12,150 bases of DNA from DATJGF01 sp035495315 (GTDB taxonomy: Bacteria; Verrucomicrobiota; Verrucomicrobiia; Limisphaerales; UBA8199): NCBI GenBank assembly GCA_035495315.1, contig DATJGF010000085.1, positions 1 through 12,150 on the forward strand. The letters run 5' to 3'. Of this stretch, positions 5,630-11,839 are shown one piece after another; positions within the stretch are counted from its first letter, which is position 1, and each line of letters begins with the position of its first letter. The notes beneath the pieces were generated by a model that ran no database searches, was not told the origin of the DNA, and saw only the letters and a list, made by a program, of their open reading frames with translations. A program made the translations under genes and the position numbers.

Positions 5630-7632
5630 ACCAATCTTTCCGCAAACCGATCCAGCAGAGCGTCCAATTCAGTTTTAAGACTAAGCAGATTGGCGGTGCC
5701 GCCGGGGTTGGAATCGAAGCGTGCAGCATCGGTGACGGCGAACAGGCGTTTAATGATGTGTCCTTTGCGGCCAGCACGTTCCGCTTCCGTCAGGAACCCA
5801 AGCACATCGGTGCCAACGAGCGCTCGTGGCACGGCCGGCAGATGCGGAGCACAGGCAATGCGCAGTGCGTTCACGGCAGCGGTGGCGAAGGCCTGGGCAT
5901 CCTGCTCGACGGCGGCGCGGTTAAGTGCGCGACGCTCACGCCGGAGCGCGCGCCGAGCTCGGCGACGCAAAATGATCTCGGGATGTTGTTGCAGAAAGCG
6001 GCGACGCCGATCCCATCGCCAAAGTCCCAAAAAGCCGAAGGCGGGTGCAAGTTGCATGAGGGCGAACCAGACTTGTCTTTGAAGCGGCACAAGGGTGCCG
6101 GGGGCCAGGCCGGGCGCGGCAGCGAGCCCGGCTAGCACAGGCTCCTTTTCAGTTTCCCGGCTCAGAGCGTTGGCCTGCATCAAAGCGGCGAGATCGCCTG
6201 GTACGACGCCGGGTTTTATAGTGACCGGGATCGAGGGGATCGTCAGATCGCGATACGCTTGCCGCTCCGGATCAAAACAACTGAAGGGTATCGCCGGAGT
6301 GAAACGGGCCTTTTCGGTTAAAGGGATGAGCGTGTAATTGAAGGTAGTAAAGCCCTGGGCCTGGATTATCTGAGGCGGAAGGTTGTCGCCGCCGGCAGAG
6401 AGGACCTGCCAATGGCGCGGGCGCGGCGCTAGTGGTTGGACGATGCGGAGCAGATTTCCATCACCCCGCACTTTGACGGTCAGCTTTACCGGATCGCCCA
6501 CCCGCGTGACATTGGTCGCGAGTTCCGGCGTACCGATGCTGAAATCGCCCACAGCTCCAGTAAAGCCCGGCAGGCGCCCTTCGATCGGTATGGGTCGAAC
6601 TTCGAAGTCGACGGGATCTGAATCAAGTAAAGTATAGGCCGGGCCGCCCGGGACCGGACCCGGAGCTGTTACGGCGATCGGACCGGTCGGCCGTGCGGCG
6701 ACAAAGCTTTGGGCAAAAAAGGAAAGTTTTCCGGAACTGATGGGCGTGACGATTCCTTCATAGAGAAAGGCCTGGACATTTCTACCGGGGACAGGACCAG
6801 GTCGAGGCTCAAAGCGCGGGTGGAGCGAACTTGGGTCGGTAAGCAAGCCCTGACCGATCAGCTGAACCGGGGCCTGGCCTTGCATCGCAATCCCCACCAG
6901 GCCGGGGAACAAGATGGTGACGGGCAGGCTTTGGCCGACGAACACATTGGTTTGCGGCACTTCAAGGACCAGGCAATGGGCGGCGAAATTAGTAGCTGGA
7001 AGATCGGTCATCACTTGTAGCCTGGCAGCGGGTACAGTGACTGGTTTGCCATAAACCGTGGCGACGAATTCCGGCATGGTGATCTCACCCGGCTGAGAAG
7101 GCCTGAGATGAAAATTGTAGCTTGTACGAGGCTGCAAAGTGGGACCCGCCATCGCGAGCATCTGTCCATGTCCACCGGGACGAAGTTTGGCACCGGTCGG
7201 CGCGGGCATTTCGATAGGCAGATCGATGGATTCCTCCAACGCATTAAACGTGAGGCGATAAATCGCCAGTGCGCCGGGGCGGACGACCGGTGGGTCAAAG
7301 ACCGCGGTAGGAACCACGGGCGATTCAACGTCGATGCGCGGCTGCGACAGCATCAAGGACATCAAGGGATCCTGGACGGGCGGTGCGGAGGTGGGCTGCG
7401 CGTTGCAAGGGGTCAGGAACAGATTGAGCAGAAGGCAGGAAAACGTGCACAACTGTAGGAGACGACGTAAGGAGACTCTAATGACGCGCGGGTGGCAGAC
7501 AGTCTGATTCTTCAGAGTCTCCTTACGTCGTCTCCTACAGAATGCCAGACCTGTCTTTCTCGTCCTGGTGATTGAACCGATTCGAGCAATCGAGCACGAG
7601 GACGAGGACGACAGGAGATTCATCGCTTGCAT
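5626..7632 (-). CDS. batD: BatD-like oxygen-tolerance protein with repeat-interrupted signal peptide
   Basis: The product, about 668 residues from Met at 7632, is a BatD family protein. It has a hydrophobic signal core at residues 61-73 ending TPCNA before QPTSAPP, and a large periplasmic beta-rich region (about 90-510; e.g. PRIDVESPVVPTAVFDPPVV, and GDFSIGTPELATNVTRVGDPVKLTVKVRGDGNLL typical of the BatD core). A membrane helix at about 521-540 leads into a highly basic, cytoplasmic helical tail (RRRARRALRRERRAL). I chose 7632 because it lies 4 nt after the batC stop with GGTGAGG just upstream. An ATG at 7728 would overlap batC by 92 nt. Residues 31-60 are encoded by an inserted hairpin element (7453-7540). 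Without it the N-terminus reads RTRKTGLALCTFSCLLL, a normal signal peptide. It overlaps batE by ATGA. BatD is thought to be a structural partner of the VWA proteins BatA/BatB. Confidence 0.85.
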   Translation of the reverse strand: MQAMNLLSSSSSCSIARIGSITRTRKTGLAFCRRRRKETLKNQTVCHPRVIRVSLRRLLQLCTFSCLLLNLFLTPCNAQPTSAPPVQDPLMSLMLSQPRIDVESPVVPTAVFDPPVVRPGALAIYRLTFNALEESIDLPIEMPAPTGAKLRPGGHGQMLAMAGPTLQPRTSYNFHLRPSQPGEITMPEFVATVYGKPVTVPAARLQVMTDLPATNFAAHCLVLEVPQTNVFVGQSLPVTILFPGLVGIAMQGQAPVQLIGQGLLTDPSSLHPRFEPRPGPVPGRNVQAFLYEGIVTPISSGKLSFFAQSFVAARPTGPIAVTAPGPVPGGPAYTLLDSDPVDFEVRPIPIEGRLPGFTGAVGDFSIGTPELATNVTRVGDPVKLTVKVRGDGNLLRIVQPLAPRPRHWQVLSAGGDNLPPQIIQAQGFTTFNYTLIPLTEKARFTPAIPFSCFDPERQAYRDLTIPSIPVTIKPGVVPGDLAALMQANALSRETEKEPVLAGLAAAPGLAPGTLVPLQRQVWFALMQLAPAFGFLGLWRWDRRRRFLQQHPEIILRRRARRALRRERRALNRAAVEQDAQAFATAAVNALRIACAPHLPAVPRALVGTDVLGFLTEAERAGRKGHIIKRLFAVTDAARFDSNPGGTANLLSLKTELDALLDRFAERLV
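7453..7540. mobile_element. 88-bp perfect-stem hairpin element inserted in batD
   Basis: Arms 7453-7479 and 7514-7540 are exact 27-bp inverted repeats (each beginning CTGTAGGAGACGACG when read inwards from its own end). They flank a 34-nt spacer that holds a smaller palindrome, CAGAC-A-GTCTG (7496-7506). Both outer edges carry AA (7451-7452 and 7541-7542), a possible 2-bp target duplication. Element plus one AA is 90 nt, exactly 30 codons, and it is open in the batD frame. It encodes no protein, so if mobile it needs a transposase in trans, as a MITE- or REP-like element does. Confidence 0.75.
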
Positions 7633-7636
7633 GCCC

Positions 7637-8584
7637 TCACCAGGTAGGACGGGAGCGGGCTTTGGGATCGGCCGTATCTTTCGTGCCCATCGGAAGACGT
7701 CGTTCAGTATCCAATTTGAAAGCATCAAGAAGCCAGCCGGCCTGCTCCGGCGAAAGATTCATTTCTTGTCCGTCTTTCGAGGAAGCCTCCTTTTGGCCGG
7801 GCTCAGGGCCCTTGGGCAAATCTTCATCCTCATCGTCATCACCGGCCGCCCCTGGAGGCATGTTCGGAGCCGGAATTCGGCCTCTGAGTTGCTTGAGTTT
7901 TTCTCCAAGTTCCTGCCCTTTTTGGCCCATGGCCCCGGCCGCCTGTTGGAGCTGGCGAAGGGCGTCAATGAGTTTAGCGATACGCCGATCAACCCCGTCG
8001 GCGTTTTGCCTGGCCTCGGTATCAGCCGGGTTCAATTCCGACGTGCTCCTGAAATCAGATGAGGAGCGCTGCCACTTCCCCAGAGCGGTACCATGGATTT
8101 CCATCGCTTGTTTAACGGCCTGAATGGCGGTCTTCAATTCTTTGCGAGCGCCGCGCCCGCGCAAATAGGCCTCGACCATGGTTTGGACGTCGTCCCCGGC
8201 CAACGCATCACTGGCTGCCTTGATGGCATCTTCCGCCGCCTGTGCCGCAGCATGCCCTCGGGCCGCAGTCGGACCCGCGGCCGGACCCTTTTTCAATTCT
8301 TCGATGCCCTGGCGAAAACGGACATGGCCGAGGTTGTATAGGGCCGGCGGCTGAAGGCTCTCATGCTGGCTTGCGAGGACACTTTCGAGAAACGCTTCGG
8401 CTTCGCGCAACTTGCCTTGCTGCAGTTTCTCTGTCCCGGCGTTATAGAAATCTCGAGGTGTGGAAGGAGTCGGGGTTTGAGGGTCAGGGGATGGAACCGT
8501 GGCAGCCGAGGCGGCAAAGACCGGTCCGAGCAGCAAAAAAAGAACAAGCCCGACAAATCCGAAAGTCCTTTTTAAGGAGGTCAT
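7637..8584 (-). CDS. batC: BatC-like TPR protein
   Basis: The 315-residue product starts with a clear signal peptide (MTSLKRTFGFVGLVLFLLLGPVFAASA broken by its hydrophobic core at 8-20). A Pro/Thr linker follows, then TPR-like helices at 44-100 (DFYNAGTEKLQQGKLREAEAFLESVL; ALYNLGHVRFRQG). Next are long Ala-rich helices (110-165), a coiled-coil-like stretch at 185-235 and an acidic linker (DDDEDED, 249-255). A conserved C-terminal box, MNLSPEQAGWLLDAFKLDTERRLPM, ends at about residue 299. This is the layout of BatC/TPR partners encoded with BatA-BatB. The reading frame stays open upstream to 8782, but those 66 codons only translate the hairpin element at 8600-8725 and its flanks. The Met at 8584, with CGGGAA-like bases and a signal peptide, is the real start. 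The stop is 4 nt before batD. Confidence 0.82.
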   Translation of the reverse strand: MTSLKRTFGFVGLVLFLLLGPVFAASAATVPSPDPQTPTPSTPRDFYNAGTEKLQQGKLREAEAFLESVLASQHESLQPPALYNLGHVRFRQGIEELKKGPAAGPTAARGHAAAQAAEDAIKAASDALAGDDVQTMVEAYLRGRGARKELKTAIQAVKQAMEIHGTALGKWQRSSSDFRSTSELNPADTEARQNADGVDRRIAKLIDALRQLQQAAGAMGQKGQELGEKLKQLRGRIPAPNMPPGAAGDDDEDEDLPKGPEPGQKEASSKDGQEMNLSPEQAGWLLDAFKLDTERRLPMGTKDTADPKARSRPTW

Positions 8585-8599
8585 TTCCCGACCCACTAC

Positions 8600-8725
8600 A
8601 TTTTGCGGCAACGCTTTTGAACCGCAGAGACGCGAAGAGCGCAGAGAAGAACGCACAGATTCGAGATCATTGGTCTTCTCTGCGGTTTTCGCGTCTTTGC
8701 GGTTCAAAAGGGTTTTCCTGCAAAA
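8600..8725. mobile_element. MITE-like hairpin element with 6-bp flanking repeat between batB and batC
   Basis: Arms 8614-8650 and 8674-8710 match at 34 of 37 positions as inverted repeats (two mismatches would be G-T wobbles). They share the core AACCGCAGAGACGCGAA. Shorter outer inverted ends TTTTGC (8601-8606) and GCAAAA (8720-8725) extend it. The direct repeat CACTAC lies on both sides (8594-8599 and 8726-8731), looking like a target-site duplication. It encodes no protein. Transcribed with the operon, it would form a long stem in the batB-batC intergenic mRNA, where it could attenuate transcription or protect the upstream mRNA. A related copy lies at 11685-11759. Confidence 0.7.
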
Positions 8726-8787
8726 CACTACTTTGCTCCGCTCCTGTCTCTTGTATTTCGTAAGCCGATGAAACATAGGCAACCAGT

Positions 8788-9816
8788 TCAGGCTATACTT
8801 TCGCGCAGCCAGCGGCGCGTGCCAATTAAAGATTCAAGCACCAACAGCCCGAGAACTATAGCAACGGGCAGATGGAAGCGATCAACGCCGAGCTTGCGGG
8901 CCGAACCGAGGCCCGAAGAGAAGCTGAGGGTGTCGAGATCAAGCCGCACTTTGGCGAGTCCTTCACCGATCGGGCCAAGCGGGTAATAGCCGCCTTTGGT
9001 CGCTAGAGCGATAGACTTCAATGTGGCTTCGTCCAAATGACTTCGAACCACCGTGCCGTCCTTGTCGTGGACCAGGTCCGGCCGGCCCTGATCGTTAATG
9101 AAATGAAGTTCGGCACCTGCCGGTGTGCCAACACCAATCGTAAATACTACGACCCCCTGTTTAGCCAGTGTTTCGGCTGTCTTTATGCCTCCCTTTTCCA
9201 GGTCTTCGCCGTCGGTCAATAAAACAAGAATTTTCTGACGCTCCGATTTGTCCATGGCTCGAAAACCTTCTTCCAGAGCGCGGCCGACATCGGTCCCCAG
9301 CACAGGAATGGTGCGGTCATCCAAGGCAGTCAGAGCATCCTGAAACGCATTATAGTCAAAGGTCAACGGACATTGCAGGAACGCCTGTCCGGCAAAAGCG
9401 ACGAGCCCGACGCGCCCCTGGGCACGGCGCTGGACAAAATCGAGTATGGCGAGTTTAGCCCGCTGGAGGCGGTCGGGGGTGACGTCAGTGGCCAACATGC
9501 TGCGAGAGCAATCGACCAGGAACACGACGTCCTGCCCCAGCAAATGGCTAATCTGGGCTTGTTCACCCCATTGAGGACGGGCCAGTGCCAAGCCAATGCC
9601 AGCCGTGGCGATTACGAGCAACAAGTCTTTGAGACCGCGGCGCAGCGGGCTGCGAGACTTGGTCAGTTCCGCGATAAAATCGGGGGACGCGATCTGGGCC
9701 AGGTTGTGCCGGCGAGCCCAGGCGGAGTAGCGTTGCAAAACGAACAAGCTGACGGGGCCCAGCACGGCGAGCCAGAGCCAGGCGGGTTCAGCGAAATGGG
9801 GATTGGCGAGGTTCAT
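8788..9816 (-). CDS. batB: BatB-like von Willebrand factor A membrane protein
   Basis: The 342-residue product has an N-terminal membrane helix (about 12-30, WLWLAVLGPVSLFVL), a basic linker and a second helix (63-79) ending ARPQWG, the signature of Bat VWA proteins. The VWA domain follows (about 96-290). Its MIDAS is complete: Asp102, Ser104 and Ser106 in VDCSRSM, Thr175 in LGTDVG and Asp202 in LLTDGED. A C-terminal helix (about 316-333) precedes a basic tail. The protein would bind a divalent metal and, through it, partner proteins; the VWA domain is expected on the periplasmic side. The start at 9816 gives ATGA overlap with batA and puts the first helix at the usual distance; an upstream ATG at 9891 would overlap batA by 79 nt and add Arg-rich residues. 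The 203-nt gap to batC contains the hairpin element at 8600-8725. Confidence 0.9.
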   Translation of the reverse strand: MNLANPHFAEPAWLWLAVLGPVSLFVLQRYSAWARRHNLAQIASPDFIAELTKSRSPLRRGLKDLLLVIATAGIGLALARPQWGEQAQISHLLGQDVVFLVDCSRSMLATDVTPDRLQRAKLAILDFVQRRAQGRVGLVAFAGQAFLQCPLTFDYNAFQDALTALDDRTIPVLGTDVGRALEEGFRAMDKSERQKILVLLTDGEDLEKGGIKTAETLAKQGVVVFTIGVGTPAGAELHFINDQGRPDLVHDKDGTVVRSHLDEATLKSIALATKGGYYPLGPIGEGLAKVRLDLDTLSFSSGLGSARKLGVDRFHLPVAIVLGLLVLESLIGTRRWLRESIA

Positions 9817-10853
9817 GGGACTCGACGGAAGCGCGTGTTGGCGAGCAGCATTTCGAGGCCGAATAATCCGGCAGCGGCGAGGAGAGGCCATTGAAAGAGC
9901 GGGCGGTAGGTGGTGAACCGGCGGAGCTTGACCTCGGTTTTTTCGAGCTGGTCGATCTCATTATAAATGCGCTGCAGTTCGCGGCGATTGGTCGCGCGAT
10001 AGAATTTTCCTTTCGAAAGCGCCGACATTTTACCAAGCACATCATAATTGGCGGGCTGGAGCATCATTCCCGGTCTGACATTGCCGCTCGCATCGAGTTC
10101 GAGCTTGCCGGTGCTGGGATTGAAGGCAGGCAGCTCACATGGTTTTTCAATGCCGATCCCGATGGTATAGACCTTGATACCGAGAGCGGCGGCCAATTGT
10201 GCGGCGGGCACCGGATCGATCTCTCCACGATTATTATCGCCATCGGTAAGCAGGATGATGATGCGGCTCTTGCTGTCCTTGATGCCTTTGAGTCGTTTGG
10301 CGCCGGCGGCAGCGGCATCACCAATGGCGGTGCCCAGGTCGCGAATTAAACCAACATGTAATCGATGAAGATTCTCGATTAACCAGTCGTGATTCAAAGT
10401 CAGGGGACTGGCGAGGTACGGCACCGCGGAGAATACAATCAAACCAAGCCGATCGCTGGGTCGTTTGCGGATGAAATCCTCGAGGACCTGGGATGCGATG
10501 TCGAACCGCGAGACTTTTTCGCGCGGGGCGCCCATATCGAGGGCCATCATGGACCAGGAGAGGTCGAGCACGAGCATGATGTCGATACCGCTGGCCTCGG
10601 TTTGGGTATGGTCATTGGCGAAGCGGGGCCCGGCCAGGGCGACGATGCACAGCGCGACGGTCAGGATGCGCAAAAAGACCAGCAGCCGGCCAGCGGCTGA
10701 GCGGGCCGCGGCACCCGCGGAGCGGGCGATATCGGCGCTGGGAAAGCGCAAGGCGGCTAACTTGCCGACGCGCCCACGCAAGAAGGCATAGACGGGCAGC
10801 AACAAGAGCAGGCCCAAAACCCAGGGATACTGGAATTGGAAGTTGCCGTTCAT
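9813..10853 (-). CDS. batA: BatA-like von Willebrand factor A membrane protein
   Basis: The 346-residue product opens with FQYPWVLGLLLLLPVYAFLRGR, the usual Bat N-terminal helix. A second helix follows at about 57-76, ending LAGPRFAND. The VWA domain (about 89-290) has an intact MIDAS: Asp97, Ser99 and Ser101 in LDLSWSM, Thr175 in LGTAIGD, and Asp204 in LLTDGDNN. A C-terminal helix (about 318-336) is followed by RFRRVP. It is paralogous to the next gene, forming the tandem BatA-BatB pair typical of the operon. It overlaps both neighbours by the ATGA arrangement (10850-10853 with the DUF4381-like gene, 9813-9816 with batB), indicating translational coupling and a need for balanced amounts. There is no visible Shine-Dalgarno, consistent with coupling. 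Confidence 0.92.
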   Translation of the reverse strand: MNGNFQFQYPWVLGLLLLLPVYAFLRGRVGKLAALRFPSADIARSAGAAARSAAGRLLVFLRILTVALCIVALAGPRFANDHTQTEASGIDIMLVLDLSWSMMALDMGAPREKVSRFDIASQVLEDFIRKRPSDRLGLIVFSAVPYLASPLTLNHDWLIENLHRLHVGLIRDLGTAIGDAAAAGAKRLKGIKDSKSRIIILLTDGDNNRGEIDPVPAAQLAAALGIKVYTIGIGIEKPCELPAFNPSTGKLELDASGNVRPGMMLQPANYDVLGKMSALSKGKFYRATNRRELQRIYNEIDQLEKTEVKLRRFTTYRPLFQWPLLAAAGLFGLEMLLANTRFRRVP

Positions 10854-11839
10854 GAGGGACCGACTGACGCTAGCAGGCCGGCGCGTTTCACTTCGGCCTC
10901 TTCGATGAGTTGTGCGGCGCCAGCAACGGCTCCCAGCGGTGGCAAAGGCCCGAGAGGCGCGAATTTGCGATGGTCACATTGGCGGAGGAACTCGCCGACT
11001 GCGCCGGAGAGTTCGGGCCCGGCCAGGTCACGATTTTGAAGGAATCGGCAGAACTCAGCCGTGGTGAGTTCTCCCGCCGGGAGATGAAACGCAGCGGCGA
11101 AATAGGAACGCACGATCTGCGAGATCTTGCTCAAAAGCATTCCGGTTTCGGGTTGGCCTCGCAAAGGTTCGAGCGCGGCGCGGGCTTGTACGGCAGGCGT
11201 CAGCAAAACGGGGGGCTTTGGGCGGAGCACAAACCAAACACCCGCGCAAACAGCAGCGGCCAAAACGACGATAATTAAAGCGATCGCGACCTGGTGTTGT
11301 TCCCAAAAGCTCGGCAGGATCTCCGGGCGTGGCGGAAGCAGGGGCGGCAGGTCGTCTGAGGCAGGAGAATTGGTTTGGGCCAGGAGGGAAAATCCGAATT
11401 TCGAGATCTGCAATCCGACAAAGAAACGAAATCCGAATCTCGAAATGCGAGCGGCGGTTTGCGTGAAACGAAGTATGAAAAGGCCTCCTCTCCGCAACCC
11501 TTTCCTCCAAAGGAGGAGAGGGAGCGGCAGTCGCATGAGTTGGAGCGATTCGCGACGTCGAGCCGCAAACTTCTGCCGGGTGCTTCCCCCGCTCTCTTCG
11601 TTCAAACGCAGAGGGAGCGCGGTCGCCAGCCGGTGAGGTTGATGGAACCAGTTCGTGCGCCAAAGCGGAGTGAGGCTTGTCATGAAACCGCAGAGACGCG
11701 ATGGACGCTGAGGGAAGAATGGCTTCAGCGGCTCTGCGTGCTTCGCGTCTCTGCGGTTTAATAGAGCACTACTGTTGGGCCAACGAGTTCCCGAAACCGC
11801 GTTCGGACTTCGGCGCTCGGATTTCGGCTTTTGTTTCAT
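10850..11839 (-). CDS. DUF4381-like Bat operon membrane protein with repeat-derived N-terminus
   Basis: The frame is open for 329 residues, but only about residue 150 onward looks like native protein. That part has a signal-like end SLLAQTNSPASDD (151-163), a membrane helix at about 184-205 (AIALIIVVLAAAVCAGVWFVL), and a cytoplasmic helical domain with LLSKISQIVRSYFAAAF and LTTAEFCRFLQ, as in DUF4381 proteins encoded between DUF58 and VWA genes. Residues 1-149 are encoded mostly by repeats: tandem heptanucleotides (11797-11831), a hairpin (11685-11759), a CCTCC/GGAGG palindrome and AAATCCGAA repeats. The ATG at 11839 overlaps the DUF58 stop as ATGA, like other junctions here, so it could be the true start with a repeat-expanded N-terminus. 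Met53, Met102 or a TTG at 11413 are alternatives. The gene is real; the start is uncertain. It overlaps batA by ATGA. Confidence 0.72.
   Translation of the reverse strand: MKQKPKSERRSPNAVSGTRWPNSSALLNRRDAKHAEPLKPFFPQRPSRLCGFMTSLTPLWRTNWFHQPHRLATALPLRLNEESGGSTRQKFAARRRESLQLMRLPLPLLLWRKGLRRGGLFILRFTQTAARISRFGFRFFVGLQISKFGFSLLAQTNSPASDDLPPLLPPRPEILPSFWEQHQVAIALIIVVLAAAVCAGVWFVLRPKPPVLLTPAVQARAALEPLRGQPETGMLLSKISQIVRSYFAAAFHLPAGELTTAEFCRFLQNRDLAGPELSGAVGEFLRQCDHRKFAPLGPLPPLGAVAGAAQLIEEAEVKRAGLLASVGPS
11390..11446 (-). repeat. AAATCCGAA repeats with 39-nt period
   Basis: AAATCCGAATTTCGAGAT (11390-11407) recurs as AAATCCGAATCTCGAAAT (11429-11446), offset 39 nt, with a partial AATCCGA between them at 11412. 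The offset is 13 codons, so the DUF4381-like frame reads similar peptides (SRFGF and SKFGF), and these hydrophobic residues directly precede the signal-like SLLAQT. Confidence 0.65.
11487..11521. repeat. Palindromic CCTCC/GGAGG hairpin
   Basis: TCCTCC (11503-11508) pairs with GGAGGA (11512-11517) around AAA. CCTCTCC (11487-11493) can alternatively pair with GGAGAGG (11515-11521). It is part of the repeat island that fills 11390-11835 between the DUF58 stop and the conserved DUF4381-like region. Confidence 0.45.
11685..11759. repeat. Second copy of the AACCGCAGAGACGCGA hairpin family
   Basis: Arms 11685-11712 and 11732-11759 match at 25 of 28 positions as inverted repeats. The outer 17 bp (AAACCGCAGAGACGCGA) are perfect and are shared with the element at 8600-8725. 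The spacer is 19 nt and unrelated to that of the other copy. In the reading frame of the downstream gene it translates to LLNRRDAKHAE...SRLCG, close to LLNRKDAKTAE...SRLCG from the other copy. No target duplication is clear. Confidence 0.7.
11797..11831 (-). repeat. Five heptanucleotide units after the DUF4381-like start
   Basis: On the plus strand the units are CCGCGTT, CGGACTT, CGGCGCT, CGGATTT and CGGCTTT, end to end. They are degenerate but anchored by CGG every 7 nt. They begin 8 nt inside the ATGA-coupled start codon at 11839 and encode KPKSERRSPNAV. Length (35 nt), unit size, strand and placement match the batE array at 5586-5620. Confidence 0.6.

Noticed and set aside
7453..7540. Intrinsic terminator between batC and batD
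   Set aside because: The stem is long, but no T-tract follows on the minus strand, and it lies inside the batD reading frame, not after a stop codon.
8242..8763. Plus-strand open frame of 173 codons across the batC start and hairpin element
   Set aside because: It is antisense to batC and reads through the palindromic element. Composition is low-complexity and there is no start signal.
11055..11663. Alternative minus-strand frame of 202 codons overlapping the DUF4381-like gene
   Set aside because: It lies in another frame of the same strand, its N-terminal half translates the repeat island, and its C-terminal half overlaps the conserved DUF4381-like domain.
5586..11831. CRISPR array
   Set aside because: Repeats are 7 nt and contiguous or are single hairpins. 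There are no regular spacers and no cas genes.
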